From Actinobacteria bacterium OV450 (GTDB lineage Bacteria > Actinomycetota > Actinomycetes > Streptomycetales > Streptomycetaceae), in NCBI GenBank assembly GCA_001298555.1, contig LJCW01000164.1:1-64000 (forward strand): a stretch of DNA of 64,000 nt, in the 5' to 3' direction. Both the position numbers and the translations under genes were made by a program. How positions within the stretch are numbered: position 1 is the stretch's first letter; the number at the start of each line of letters is the position of its first letter. The notes below the pieces were generated by a model that saw only the letters and a program-made list of their open reading frames with translations, was not told where the DNA came from and searched no databases. Shown here piece by piece: positions 1 through 8,420 of the stretch.

Positions 1-96
1 GACGAGGCGGGACCGCTGCGGCCCCGCACCCCCCCGGGCGGGAGCGGCGCGCGGCACGCCGCCGGGGCCGGCCGGGCCGTGGGTCCGTGGCGGCCC

Positions 97-1152
97 TCAG
101 GACAGCCTGAGTTCGCGGGCCTCGCCGAGCGGCGCGAAGAACCGCTCCACGGTCTCCTCCGAGACGTCGGCGAGTGCGGGCGGGGACCAGCGGGGGCGGC
201 GGTCCTTGTCGATGACCTGGGCCCGGACGCCCTCCACCAGGTCGGCCGCGCGCAGCGCATGGCAGGAGACCCGGAACTCCTGCTCCAGTACCCGCTCCAG
301 GGAGCCGAGGCCACGGGCCCGGCGGACGGCGGCCAGGGTGACCTTGAGCGCGGTCGGGGACTTCGCCAGAATCGTTTCGGCGGTCTCCTTCGCGGCCGGG
401 TCGTCCTCGGCCAGCAGCCGCTCCACGATCTCCTCGACGGTGTCCGCGGCGTGGCAGCGGTCGATCCAGGCCCGCCTCCCGGCCAGTTCGCCCGGCGCGG
501 GCCGCCCTGCGAGGCGCGCCAGCACCTCGGGGGCCGGGGCGCCGGCGAGTTCGGCGGTCAGCTCCGGCAGCCGGGCGGCGGGTACGAAGTGGTCGGCGAG
601 TCCGCACAGCAGGGCGTCGGCCGCACCCACGGCGGCGCCGGTCAGGGCCAGGTGGGTGCCGAGCTCGCCGGGGGCCCGGGCGAGCAGGTGCGTACCGCCC
701 ACGTCGGGGACGAAGCCGATGCCGGTCTCGGGCATGGCGACGCGGGAGCGTTCGGTGACGACGCGCACGCTGCCGTGGGCGGAGAGGCCGACGCCGCCGC
801 CCATCACGATGCCGTCCATCAGGGCCACGTACGGCTTCGGGTAGCGGGCGATCAGCGCGTTCAGCCGGTACTCGTCGCGCCAGAAGTCCTCGGACGCGTC
901 GCCTCCAGCCTTCGCGTCGTCGTGGATGGCCCGGATGTCCCCGCCGGCGCACAGTCCGCGCTCCCCCGCCCCGCGGATGAGGACCTGGGCGACGGCGGGG
1001 TCGTGCTCCCAGGCCGTCAGCGCCTCGGTGATCCGCAGCACCATGGGGTGGGTGAGGGCGTTGAGCGCCCTGGGGCGGTTGAGGGTGATCACCCCGGTGT
1101 GGCCCTCGGTGGTGAACAGGGCCGTGTCGTCTGCGCCGTCTTCGGTCTTCAC
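97..1152 (-). CDS. Enoyl-CoA hydratase/isomerase family protein, probable 3-hydroxyisobutyryl-CoA hydrolase
   Basis: A 351-aa crotonase-fold protein. The N-terminal core carries the CoA/oxyanion motif GLCAGGDIRAIH (about residues 67-78), followed by GGGVGLSAHG and PETGIGFVPDVGG. The C-terminal part has a segment ending SPTALKVT, typical of the hydrolase branch rather than plain hydratases (about 260 aa). This family cleaves 3-hydroxyisobutyryl-CoA in cytosolic valine degradation. The start chosen is the GTG at 1152, where similarity begins; the frame stays open to 1623 but that part is antisense to the next gene. It is divergent from the DHFR-like gene with only 27 bp between starts. A short-chain enoyl-CoA hydratase role is the alternative. 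Confidence 0.85.
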   Translation of the reverse strand: MKTEDGADDTALFTTEGHTGVITLNRPRALNALTHPMVLRITEALTAWEHDPAVAQVLIRGAGERGLCAGGDIRAIHDDAKAGGDASEDFWRDEYRLNALIARYPKPYVALMDGIVMGGGVGLSAHGSVRVVTERSRVAMPETGIGFVPDVGGTHLLARAPGELGTHLALTGAAVGAADALLCGLADHFVPAARLPELTAELAGAPAPEVLARLAGRPAPGELAGRRAWIDRCHAADTVEEIVERLLAEDDPAAKETAETILAKSPTALKVTLAAVRRARGLGSLERVLEQEFRVSCHALRAADLVEGVRAQVIDKDRRPRWSPPALADVSEETVERFFAPLGEARELRLS

Positions 1153-1179
1153 ACCGGCCAGTATGTAGCGTGCATCGGC

Positions 1180-1749
1180 ATGCGGAAGATCATCCTGATG
1201 ATGCAGGTGTCTCTGGACGGCTACTTCGAGGGCCCGGACCGGGACATCTCCTGGAACCGGGTCGACGATGAGCTGCACCAGTACATGAACGACGAGGTCC
1301 GTGCGCTGGGTGGTCTCCTGACCGGCCGGGTCACGCACGAGCTGATGGCCGCGTACGGGCCGACCGCCGATGCCGACCCGGCCGCCCCCGCGGTGGTGGC
1401 CGAGTTCGCCGGCATCTGGCGGGACCTGCCGAAGTACGTGTACTCGCGCACGCTGCCGGACGGCGACCTCGGCTGGAACTCCACCCTCGTGCGGGACGTC
1501 GTACCGGCGGAGGTCGCCGCACTCAAGGCGGCTCCCGGGGGCGACCTGGTCGTGGGCGGGGCGGATCTCGCCGCCACCTTCCTGCGCCACGATCTGGTGG
1601 ACGCGTACCGGATCTTCGTGCACCCGGTGCGCATCGGACGCGGCAGACCGCTGTTCCCGCCCGCCGACGGCGGCCCGGTGCCCCTGCGCCTGGAGGGAAC
1701 CCGCACCTTCGGAAACGGCGTGGTCCAGCTCCGGTACGAACGCCCGTAG
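1180..1749 (+). CDS. Dihydrofolate reductase (RibD C-terminal) family protein
   Basis: A 189-aa protein of the stand-alone RibD-C/DHFR-like group common in actinomycetes. It opens with MRKIILMMQVSLDGYFEGP, the usual N-terminus, then has GLLTGRVTHEL, the YVYSRTL segment, GGDLVVGGADLAATFL (nucleotide-binding glycine stretch) and a final VHPVRIGRGRPLF strand. Members are predicted NAD(P)H-dependent reductases; their substrates are generally unknown. The longer open frame from 79 is antisense to the hydratase gene, so the ATG at 1180 is the start. Its 3' end meets the tail of an AraC-type remnant on the other strand. Confidence 0.85.
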   Translation: MRKIILMMQVSLDGYFEGPDRDISWNRVDDELHQYMNDEVRALGGLLTGRVTHELMAAYGPTADADPAAPAVVAEFAGIWRDLPKYVYSRTLPDGDLGWNSTLVRDVVPAEVAALKAAPGGDLVVGGADLAATFLRHDLVDAYRIFVHPVRIGRGRPLFPPADGGPVPLRLEGTRTFGNGVVQLRYERP

Positions 1750-1751
1750 GT

Positions 1752-2365
1752 TCAGGCGGGGGCGCCCGGGTGGGTCCCGGCGTGTGGCCGAAGGCGCGGC
1801 GGAAGACGTCGATGAAGGCGCACGCGGAGGACCAGCCGCGGCGGTGCGCGACCGCGGTGACCGGCGTGCCGACGGCCAGCAGCCGCAGCGCCCGGTGCAG
1901 TCGCAGCTGGGTGCGCCACTGCGGGAAGATCATGTCCAGCTCGGCGCGGAACAGCCCGCTCAGCGTACGCTCGCTCGCGCCCGCCCCGGCGGCCGCGCCG
2001 AGCTCCGCGAGCCCGCGGGAATCCGCCGGGTCGGCGTGCAGCTGGGCGCACACCGCCGCGGGCAGGGGGTCGGCGGGCGCGGGCAGGTGCAGCGGCTGGA
2101 GCGGGGCGGCCCGCAGCTGGTCGAGCAGGATACCGAGCATCCGGCGCCGCCGGGGGCCGTCGTCCTCGGGGTCCCGCGTGTAGGCCAGGATCAGCTCCCG
2201 CAGCAGCGGTCCCACGGCGATCACGGCGGGGGTGTCGAGCGCCAGTGGGTTCAGGCGGGTCGGCAGACCGACGGAGTGCAGGTCGGTGCGCCCGTAGCCG
2301 CGGTGTTCGTGCACCGTCCCGGCCGGGATCCACTGCGCGCGGGTCGGCGGGGCCACCCAGTCCCG
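1752..2365 (-). pseudogene. AraC-family transcriptional regulator, 5'-truncated and 3'-frameshifted remnant
   Basis: The reading frame encodes the body of an AraC regulator with an AraC_N-type cupin part (WVAPPTRAQWIPAG, then HEHRGYGRTDLHSVGLP). It continues into a two-HTH C-terminal domain with the signature AFIDVFRRAFGHTPG. Two defects are visible. First, similarity stops abruptly upstream of WVAPP, where the same DNA read on the plus strand becomes an MFS pump fragment. Second, at the natural end (PGxYR then stop) the frame is off by one: the expected TGA at 1752-1754 is out of frame and the frame runs on to 1523, antisense to the DHFR gene. It is probably not a functional regulator. An alternative is a still-expressed chimera starting at 2533. 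Confidence 0.6.
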
Positions 2366-2381
2366 GCGCCGGTGGTGATGG

Positions 2382-2570
2382 ACAGCGCCCCGGAAGTACG
2401 CCGCCGCCTCCGGCATCGTGCTCGCCGCCTCGCTGCCGTCCTCCGTGGTCCAGCCGCTGTTCGGGGCGCTCGCCGACCGCCGGCCGGTGCCGTGGCTGAT
2501 CCCGCTGAGCACGGCCGCGGCCGGACTGGGCATCGCGCTCGTCGGCGCGGACGCCGGCTATCGGCCCTGA
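2382..2570 (+). pseudogene. MFS transporter fragment (fosmidomycin-resistance-type)
   Basis: In one frame this stretch reads as an internal piece of a fosmidomycin-resistance/FSR-like major facilitator: YAAASGIVLAASLPSSVVQP, then LFGALADRR, then PWLIPLSTAAAGLGIALVG, followed by a stop at 2568. It has no start codon of its own, because an in-frame TGA lies at 2376, and no remaining transmembrane helices. It abuts the truncated AraC gene head to head. An ancestral divergent regulator-pump pair therefore seems to have collapsed by deletion. Confidence 0.6.
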
Positions 2571-2621
2571 CCCGGCCGCTGCCCGAGCCGGCGGCCCCGG
2601 CGGACCGCGCGGTGCGGCGGC

Positions 2622-3182
2622 TCAGTGCTTCGGCAGGGCGCGGTGCTCCCGCCAGGCGGCCAGGGCCTGCGGGCGCGTGCCCTCCGGGTGGCGGGCGTGC
2701 CAGTCGCGCAGGAACCGGTTGAACTCGAACTGGGCGGCGACCTCCCGGGGTTCGGCGGCCCGGGCGCGGGTGGCGTGCCAGTGGGCGACGGCCTCGGCGA
2801 GGGTATGTCCCGCGTGCTGTGCCACGTAGTCGCGCATGAAGGCGTCGAAGTGGAATCCGGGCCCGATCTCCCGGACGAAGAACTCCCGGAGCACCTGGCT
2901 GCACGGCTGCCCCTCCGGGATCACGGTGTCGCCGTCGACGGGGGCGGCGAGCCGGCGCCCCCCGCGGCGCGGGGCCCGCACCGGCTCCGGAGGCCGGTTC
3001 CCGTCCAGTGCGGCGGCCAGCCGGGCCGTCACCGCCACCTTGCCGCCCCCGGCGGACAGGCCCATCTCCCGGGCGAGCGCCGAGAGTTCCGCCAGGGTCC
3101 AGTACCAGCGGAGCAACTGCGCCCCGGTCAGCGCCGGCGTCAGGGCGGGCCGGCTTTCCTCAAGATTCGAACTCACGTTCAC
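2622..3182 (-). CDS. SAP-like domain protein (DUF6434-type), function unknown
   Basis: A 186-aa soluble protein. The N-terminal 50 residues look like a SAP/HeH-type helical module (LTGAQLLRWYWTLAELSAL followed by GGKVAVTARLAAALDG), which in other proteins binds nucleic acid. The rest contains PEGQPCSQVLREFFV, FDAFMRDYVAQHAG and FEFNRFLRDWHARHP, a conserved pattern I associate with DUF6434 proteins of actinomycetes. I do not know a proven function. The start is GTG at 3182 or 3176; neither has a strong ribosome-binding site. The upstream open frame to 3743 is antisense to the isochorismatase gene. It is divergent from the next gene. Confidence 0.65.
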   Translation of the reverse strand: MNVSSNLEESRPALTPALTGAQLLRWYWTLAELSALAREMGLSAGGGKVAVTARLAAALDGNRPPEPVRAPRRGGRRLAAPVDGDTVIPEGQPCSQVLREFFVREIGPGFHFDAFMRDYVAQHAGHTLAEAVAHWHATRARAAEPREVAAQFEFNRFLRDWHARHPEGTRPQALAAWREHRALPKH

Positions 3183-3315
3183 ATCATAAGGAGTGCCACC
3201 GGGGAGCCGCCGGCCGGCTGCCGCCACGCCGGTCGACGGGGCGGTCCGCATACGGTGCGCGGTCCGGGTTTCATGGGCAGGACCGTGAATCCCGGACCGA
3301 CCCGCAGGAGTCCAG

Positions 3316-3921
3316 ATGACCGCCGCAGCCGACCGCACCGCCCTGACGCTCGACGACGGCACCGCCCTGGTCCTCGTCGACCTCCAGCAGGGCGTCCTGG
3401 CGCTGCCGACCACCAGGCCCGCGGAGGAGGTCCTCGCGAACGCCGTCGCGCTCGCCGGGGCGTTCCACGCGCACGGGCTGCCCGTGGTGCTGGTCAGGGT
3501 CGCCTGGTCGCCCGACGGCGGCGACCTGCCCACCACCGACGTCGACCGCCCGGGCCCGGCCACCGCCCCGCCCGCCGCGTTCTCGGAGATCCCCGCCGAG
3601 CTCGCCGCCCTCGGCGACGTCGTCGTGACCAAGCGCCACTGGGGCGCCTTCACCGGGACCGAGCTCGACCTCCAGCTGCGCCGTCGCGGGGTCCGCCGGA
3701 TCGTCCTGGCCGGCATCTCCACGAGCGTGGGCGTCGAGTCCACCGCCCGTACGGCATGGGAGCACAGCTACTCGCTGGTCTTCGCCGAGGACGCCACCGC
3801 CGACACGGATCCCGCCTCCCACACCCACTCGTTCGCCAAGATCTTCCCGCGCATCGGCAAGGTCAGCACGACCGCGGAGGTCGTCGCCGCCCTTGACGCG
3901 CGGGACCTTCGTTCCCGGTGA
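3316..3921 (+). CDS. Isochorismatase-family (cysteine hydrolase superfamily) protein
   Basis: A 201-aa protein of normal family length. The superfamily pattern is present: Asp in ALVLVDLQQG (about residues 19-28), Lys in VVTKRHWGAF, and the late GISTSVGVESTAR segment. The position that holds the nucleophilic Cys in nicotinamidases and N-carbamoylsarcosine hydrolases is Gly here. It therefore resembles isochorismatase-like members (EntB/PhzD type) that lack the Cys, and its substrate is uncertain. A good AGGAG lies 8 bases before the ATG at 3316. The gene stands alone, convergent with the conservon. Confidence 0.85.
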   Translation: MTAAADRTALTLDDGTALVLVDLQQGVLALPTTRPAEEVLANAVALAGAFHAHGLPVVLVRVAWSPDGGDLPTTDVDRPGPATAPPAAFSEIPAELAALGDVVVTKRHWGAFTGTELDLQLRRRGVRRIVLAGISTSVGVESTARTAWEHSYSLVFAEDATADTDPASHTHSFAKIFPRIGKVSTTAEVVAALDARDLRSR

Positions 3922-3983
3922 CCGTCCGTCCGGCCGTCACCCCGGCCCGGGACCGGAACACGGCCTGACGGGGTGGCGGCTGC

Positions 3984-4604
3984 TCAGAGCGCCTCCGGGG
4001 TCGCGGCGAGGGAGTGCAGGTAGCGCATCAGCGTCATCAGGACGTCGCGGCTGGAGTCGCGGCGGCGGGCGTCGCAGAAGACCAGCGGCACGGACGCGGG
4101 CAGGTCGAGGGCGGCGCGCAACTCCTCCAGGGGGTGCTCGGGCGCATCGGGGAAGGAGTTGACGGCGACCACGAACGGCACCCCGCGCTCCTCCAGCCGG
4201 CCGATCACGTCGAAGCTGACCTCCAGCCTGCGGGTGTCGACGAGGACCACGGCACCGAGCGCGCCCTCGAACAGGCCGCGCCACAGGAACCAGAACCGCT
4301 CCTGTCCGGGGGTGCCGAACAGGTAGAGCACCAGTTCCTCGTTGATGCTGATGCGGCCGAAGTCCATGGCCACGGTGGTGGAGGTCTTGCGTTCCACGCC
4401 CGCCGTGTCGTCGACGCCGACCCCGGCCTGGGTCATCGTCTCCTCGGTGGTGAGCGGCCGGATCTCGCTGACCGCGCCGACGAGGGTCGTCTTGCCGACC
4501 CCGAAGCCGCCCACGATCACCACCTTGACTGCGGCGGCGGCCGTGGCCGGGAGCGCGTCCTCGCGCCGGGGCGCGGTGGCCCGCTCAGAGCTTTCGAAGT
4601 CCAT
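3984..4604 (-). CDS. cvnD: Conservon GTPase, CvnD-type
   Basis: A 206-aa small GTP-binding protein, the fourth gene of a cvn operon. The P-loop GGFGVGKTTLVGA, the switch region with GTPGQERFW (G3 region) and the VAVNSF segment (NKxD-like, here degenerate) are visible. Conservon GTPases act with CvnA-C at the membrane as a bacterial analogue of a GPCR signalling complex controlling development or secondary metabolism. The ATG at 4604 is preferred because GAGG lies just upstream; an in-frame TTG at 4619 is possible. It overlaps the 3' end of cvnC by about 20 bp, so translation is coupled. Confidence 0.9.
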   Translation of the reverse strand: MDFESSERATAPRREDALPATAAAAVKVVIVGGFGVGKTTLVGAVSEIRPLTTEETMTQAGVGVDDTAGVERKTSTTVAMDFGRISINEELVLYLFGTPGQERFWFLWRGLFEGALGAVVLVDTRRLEVSFDVIGRLEERGVPFVVAVNSFPDAPEHPLEELRAALDLPASVPLVFCDARRRDSSRDVLMTLMRYLHSLAATPEAL

Positions 4605-4944
4605 CGATGACTGCCTCAATCAGTGCCAGGTCCGGGAGTTTGGCGGGGGCGACGGGTGGGCGGGAGAACACGTGCCGGGCGGTGAGCAGGTCACCGAGGA
4701 GTACGGTGACCACGCTCACCGGCAGGCCGAGATACGCGGAGATCTCGGCCACCGAGAGCGGCGACTGACAGAGCCGCATGATCGCCTCGTGCTCCGGCTG
4801 CATCCCGGGCCTGGGCCCCGACTTGGCGACGATCAGCGTGACGAGGTCGAGGTGGGTGGGATGCGAGCCCCCGCTCCGGCCGCCGGTGATCACGTAGAGC
4901 CGCTCGGGCGTACCGTCCTCCCAGTCCCGGTCCGGGTTGCTCAC
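4585..4944 (-). CDS. cvnC: Conservon DUF742 protein, CvnC-type
   Basis: A 119-aa DUF742 protein and the third cvn gene. Recognisable parts are RLYVITGGRSGGSHPTHLDL near residue 15 and the winged-helix-like LCQSPLSVAEISAYLGLPVS, followed by VVTVLLGDLL. DUF742 proteins are thought to bridge the kinase-like CvnA and the GTPase CvnD. The GTG start at 4944 overlaps the cvnB stop (4941) by 4 bases, a translational coupling arrangement. Confidence 0.9.
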   Translation of the reverse strand: MSNPDRDWEDGTPERLYVITGGRSGGSHPTHLDLVTLIVAKSGPRPGMQPEHEAIMRLCQSPLSVAEISAYLGLPVSVVTVLLGDLLTARHVFSRPPVAPAKLPDLALIEAVIDGLRKL

Positions 4945-5348
4945 GCCGGCTGCCCGTCGCGGCGCGGCGGGCTGCTCAGGTGTTCTCCGATCCGTGCGAC
5001 GAGGTCGCGCATCCGCTGGCCCATCAGTCCGGCGTCGACGCCCTCGTCGGCCAGTACGGCGAGGAAGGCGCCGGCGCCGGCTGCCATCAGGTAGAAGAAG
5101 CCGCCGTCCATCTCGATCACGACGAGCCTCATCCGCCCGCTGCTGCCCGGGAGTTCGGAGGCGACGGCGCCGGCCAGGCTCTGCAGTCCGGCGCAGGCGG
5201 CGGCGAGCCGGTCCGCGGTGTCGGTCTCCGCCCCGTACTGCGCCATGCGCAGGCCGTCGGCGGACAGGACGATGACGTGGCGGGTCTGCGGAACGCCCTC
5301 GGCCAGGTCCTTGAGCATCCAGTCCATGTTGGTCTGCTGCTGACTCAT
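4941..5348 (-). CDS. cvnB: Conservon roadblock/LC7 protein, CvnB-type
   Basis: A 135-aa roadblock/LC7-domain protein and the second cvn gene. It contains NMDWMLKDLAEGVPQTRHVI, then VLSADGLRMAQ, and GFFYLMAAGAGAFLAVLADE, the usual features of MglB-like dimers that serve as GTPase co-regulators. The ATG at 5348 overlaps the cvnA stop by 4 bases (ATGA), and its own stop overlaps cvnC, so the operon is translationally coupled throughout. Confidence 0.9.
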   Translation of the reverse strand: MSQQQTNMDWMLKDLAEGVPQTRHVIVLSADGLRMAQYGAETDTADRLAAACAGLQSLAGAVASELPGSSGRMRLVVIEMDGGFFYLMAAGAGAFLAVLADEGVDAGLMGQRMRDLVARIGEHLSSPPRRDGQPA

Positions 5349-6991
5349 GGCTGTTCCCCCTTGCTCGCCGAGGCCGGCGAGGCATCCGTGTTCTGGCTTG
5401 CTGCGCCGCTCCGGCTCGCGGCGGTCTTGCTGCTGTCCGAGGACAGGCCGTCCTGGAAGGCGGCCAGCCACATCCCGGGCTGTACCTCGGGCCGGGGTTC
5501 GGGCGCGGGTTCGGACTCGGCGGCGTAGCCGTGTCCGGCCCGGTCCGCGGCGGCCGCGACCGCCGTCACGAACCGGTCGCCGGTGCCCGTGCCGATCCCG
5601 GTCCCGGTTCCGGCCGGTTCGGGTGCGACGGCGCGGGTCTTGCGGCGGCGCTGCGGCAGCCCGTTCGGGGTCCGCTCGGTCACGGCGGGCACCTCGTCGT
5701 CGACTGCCGGCATACGGGGCCCGGTGACCGGGCGGGCGGCCGGGTTCCCGGCCTCGGGGGTGGCGGCGGTGGTCGTGCCGCCGGCGGGCGGCAGGGCGGC
5801 GCGGGGGCCCGAGGCGGTGCCGATGCCGTGGGCGACGCCGGTGGCGGAGGAGGCGGTGGTGATCAGCTGCTGCGGGATGACCAGCACGGCCCGTACGCCG
5901 CCGTACGCCGAGGCGCGCAGCGAGACCTGGAAGTCGTACGCCTGCGAGAGGCGGCCGACCACGGCGAGGCCCAGCCGCGGGGTCTCGCCGAGGTCGGTGA
6001 GGTCGATGCCCTGCTGCGCCTGGCGGAGCATGCGCTCGGCCCGCTTGCGGGCCTCCTCGCTCATGCTCACGCCGCCGTCCTCGATCTCGACGGCGATGCC
6101 CGAGTTCACGTCGACGGCGGTCAGGTGGACCTTGGTCTGCGGCGGGGAGTAACGGGTGGCGTTGTCCAGCAGCTCGGCGAGCGCGTGGATCAGCGGTTCG
6201 ACGGCGGGCCCGACGACGGCGACCTGCGAGACGGAGTGGAGCTCGACGCGCTGGTAGTCGATGATCCGCGACATGGCACCGCGCAGCACGCTGTACAGCG
6301 GAACGGCCTTGCTCCACTGGCGGCCCGGCCGCGCCCCGCCGAGTACGGCGATGGAGTCGGCGAGGCGGCCGATGAGGGCCGTGCCGTGGTCGAGCCGCAA
6401 CAGGTCGCCGAAGACGTCCGGGTTGTGACCGTGCCGGTCCTCCATCTCCCGCAGTTCCTGGGACTGCTGGTGCACGATGGCCTGGACGCGGCGGGCGATG
6501 TTGACGAAGGCCCGCTGAGCGGAGTCACGCAGGTCCTCCTCGGCGACGACGGCGTCGAGCACCGAGCGCAGTACGGCCTGGTGCGCCGCTCTGAACTCGG
6601 CCGTCAGACCGGGCCCGTGGGCGTCGAGCTCCTCGAAGGAGGCGAGCACCTCCTCGGGGAACTCCCCCTTGCGCAGCCGTTCCACGACATCGGGCAGCAG
6701 CTCCCGCGCGAGCCGTACGGTCTCGGCCTGCTGCCGGTGCAGGGCCGCCTCCTGTGCGGCGGCGGTCGACCGCAGCGCGGCGACGACCCTGCCGCGCCGG
6801 GCGGCCTCACCGCAGGACAGGGCCACGGCGACGAAGGCCACCGCGCCGATCCAGGCGACGGGGGTGCGGGCAGGTGCGGACACCTGCACCACGGCGATCA
6901 CCGCGGCGGCGGCGGTCAGCAGGGCGGGCAGCGCCCAAACGACGGGTGAGGTGGGCCCTGGACTTCCGGGCGACGATCCCACGCGAACCAT
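5345..6991 (-). CDS. cvnA: Conservon sensor ATPase, CvnA-type (nitrate/nitrite-sensor-like ATP-binding protein)
   Basis: A 548-aa membrane-associated HATPase protein that opens the operon. Two N-terminal transmembrane segments (about residues 18-40 and 45-62) precede a helical linker. Then comes a histidine-kinase-like ATP-binding domain with an N-box-like ELLDNATRYSPP and a G-box region PRLGLAVVGRLS. There is no phosphorylatable H-box, as expected for CvnA. The last 150 residues are proline/arginine-rich and probably disordered. The ATG at 6991 has GAGGG 6 bases upstream and is preferred to the TTG at 7003. No conservon P450 (cvnE) is attached. Confidence 0.88.
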   Translation of the reverse strand: MVRVGSSPGSPGPTSPVVWALPALLTAAAAVIAVVQVSAPARTPVAWIGAVAFVAVALSCGEAARRGRVVAALRSTAAAQEAALHRQQAETVRLARELLPDVVERLRKGEFPEEVLASFEELDAHGPGLTAEFRAAHQAVLRSVLDAVVAEEDLRDSAQRAFVNIARRVQAIVHQQSQELREMEDRHGHNPDVFGDLLRLDHGTALIGRLADSIAVLGGARPGRQWSKAVPLYSVLRGAMSRIIDYQRVELHSVSQVAVVGPAVEPLIHALAELLDNATRYSPPQTKVHLTAVDVNSGIAVEIEDGGVSMSEEARKRAERMLRQAQQGIDLTDLGETPRLGLAVVGRLSQAYDFQVSLRASAYGGVRAVLVIPQQLITTASSATGVAHGIGTASGPRAALPPAGGTTTAATPEAGNPAARPVTGPRMPAVDDEVPAVTERTPNGLPQRRRKTRAVAPEPAGTGTGIGTGTGDRFVTAVAAAADRAGHGYAAESEPAPEPRPEVQPGMWLAAFQDGLSSDSSKTAASRSGAASQNTDASPASASKGEQP

Positions 6992-7328
6992 CAGAACCCT
7001 CAAACGATCGAAAGTGAATGATCATATGACAACGGCCCGGAATCTTAGCGTCTATATGCAGGACTCTTGACAGCAGGTCATGATCCGGACTGTGCACGGC
7101 GGTTGGGAGTTCGCCCGCTGGCCGAAACCCGCATGCACCCCTCCCGGCCCGGACCCGCTCGAGATCCCCCGCCACCACTGGCCCCCGGCACCCCCGCCCC
7201 GGTCCGGAGTTCCCGTCCCCCACCTCATGGAACGGCTGAATCCCGCCATCAGCCCTCCCGCCCGCCCGGGAGACAATCGCTCCCGGCCGGACCCCTGCCA
7301 TCACCCCGACACAACGGGAGCAACCACG
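6992..7328. other. Intergenic region between divergent cvnA and a hypothetical gene
   Basis: About 337 bases without a convincing gene. The part next to cvnA (7005-7080) is unusually AT-rich for this DNA and is the likely cvn promoter zone; I see no clear consensus hexamer pair. The remainder is GC-rich and is formally open in the frame of the downstream gene, but shows no coding character. Confidence 0.4.
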
Positions 7329-7961
7329 TTGAACCAGACCGTACGCATACAGGCCGAGCGATTCCTGCACCCGGGCGAGCGGCTCATCGCCGCCTGCTCC
7401 TACGAACTCGGCCCCGGCGTACCGCATCCGCCCGCGGCCCTGCTCGCCCCTCCCGAGCCCTCGGCCCTCGCCCGGGAGCTCACGGCGCGGGCTCCCCGCC
7501 CCCTGCGACAGCTGCTCAGGGCGGGCGGCGTCCTCGACCCCCGGCAGTCGGGGCCCGCCGCCGTCGCGGACGCGATCGACCGTGCACCGGACGCGGTGGA
7601 CCGGCTCGGGGCCCGCCTGATGCACGGCAAGAGCATGGAGGGCGACTGGCGGAGCACTGCCGGGCGGTTCCTCATCAGCCGTGCGGGCGCCCACGGTTCG
7701 GTCACGGGCGTCCTCGCCGTCACCGACCGGCGCTGGTTCGGCCTGACCGACGTCTCGCCCCTGTGGCGGACGACGCCGGCGCTGAAGCAGTACTGGGAGG
7801 CCCCGCTCCAAGCCGTCGCGGCGGTACGCGCCAACCCGACCGGAGTGCTCCAGAAGGGACGCATGGACATCGCCTTCGCGGACGGCTCCTGGCTCGCCGT
7901 CCTGGCCACCCACCCACCCCACGCAACGGCATTCGCGACCGCGTCCTGCGGCCCGCACTGA
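7329..7961 (+). CDS. Hypothetical protein
   Basis: A 210-aa soluble protein that I do not recognise. The TTG at 7329 is chosen because GGGAG lies about 10 bases upstream and the region before it lacks coding character; the frame is open back to 7080. It contains MHGKSMEGDWRSTAGRFL and a beta-rich C-terminal part with VTDRRWFGLTDVSPLW and KGRMDIAFADGSWLAVLA, a pattern suggestive of a PH/GRAM-like fold. The last residues (FATASCGPH) diverge from the expected strand, so a late frameshift is possible, and the DNA beyond is eroded. Confidence 0.55.
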   Translation: MNQTVRIQAERFLHPGERLIAACSYELGPGVPHPPAALLAPPEPSALARELTARAPRPLRQLLRAGGVLDPRQSGPAAVADAIDRAPDAVDRLGARLMHGKSMEGDWRSTAGRFLISRAGAHGSVTGVLAVTDRRWFGLTDVSPLWRTTPALKQYWEAPLQAVAAVRANPTGVLQKGRMDIAFADGSWLAVLATHPPHATAFATASCGPH

Positions 7962-8257
7962 GCCGCGTCACCGCTGCGCGGGCCAACGCCCCCGTGGCCG
8001 CAACACGTTGACCGGCCCGCGGACACGATCCAGCCGACGGGCTTGCCTCTGCACGCGTCGGCGCCTTCGCCGTACGACGCCAGATGCAACGCGTCCAGGC
8101 ACCCTGGCAGCGGGCCACCGCAGGCACGGCCCCTCCGGGCCGTCAGCTCACCGTCAACGCGCACGTGACCAGATCGCGGGCGTTCTGCGTGTGGACGGCC
8201 GAGGGCTGGAGGTGCCCGAAACGCCTTGCCCCACCTGCGCTCGGTCGGCGTCCTTGA

Positions 8258-8420
8258 CTCCTGCGCCTGTTGGCGGGTGGCCTCACGGTCGACGCCGCCG
8301 GTCACCGGCTGGGCATCTCCTCACGCACCGTCAGCCGGCACATGGTCCCGATCGTGGAGCGCCTGGGTGCCACCAGCCGCTTCGAGGCGGGCCGCAAGGC
8401 CGCCCGGCCGGGCAGGCTCC
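8258..8420 (+). pseudogene. LuxR-type helix-turn-helix regulator fragment
   Basis: In the frame starting near the TGA at 8255 the DNA reads as a C-terminal HTH: LLAGGLTVDAAGHRLGISSR, then TVSRHMVPIVERLGATSRFE. This is the pattern of FixJ/LuxR-like DNA-binding domains, with two helices and the SSRTVSRH recognition stretch. There is no upstream receiver or sensor domain, and the frame afterwards runs into non-coding-looking sequence. It is a relic rather than a gene. Confidence 0.5.

Noticed and set aside
79..1749. A 556-aa protein on the plus strand
   Set aside because: Its first two thirds are the antisense of the hydratase gene; only the part from 1180 has a protein family signature and a sensible start.
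5531..6949. Long plus-strand open frame opposite cvnA
   Set aside because: It is a GC-skew shadow of the well-supported cvnA gene, with Gly/Arg/Ala-rich sequence lacking motifs.
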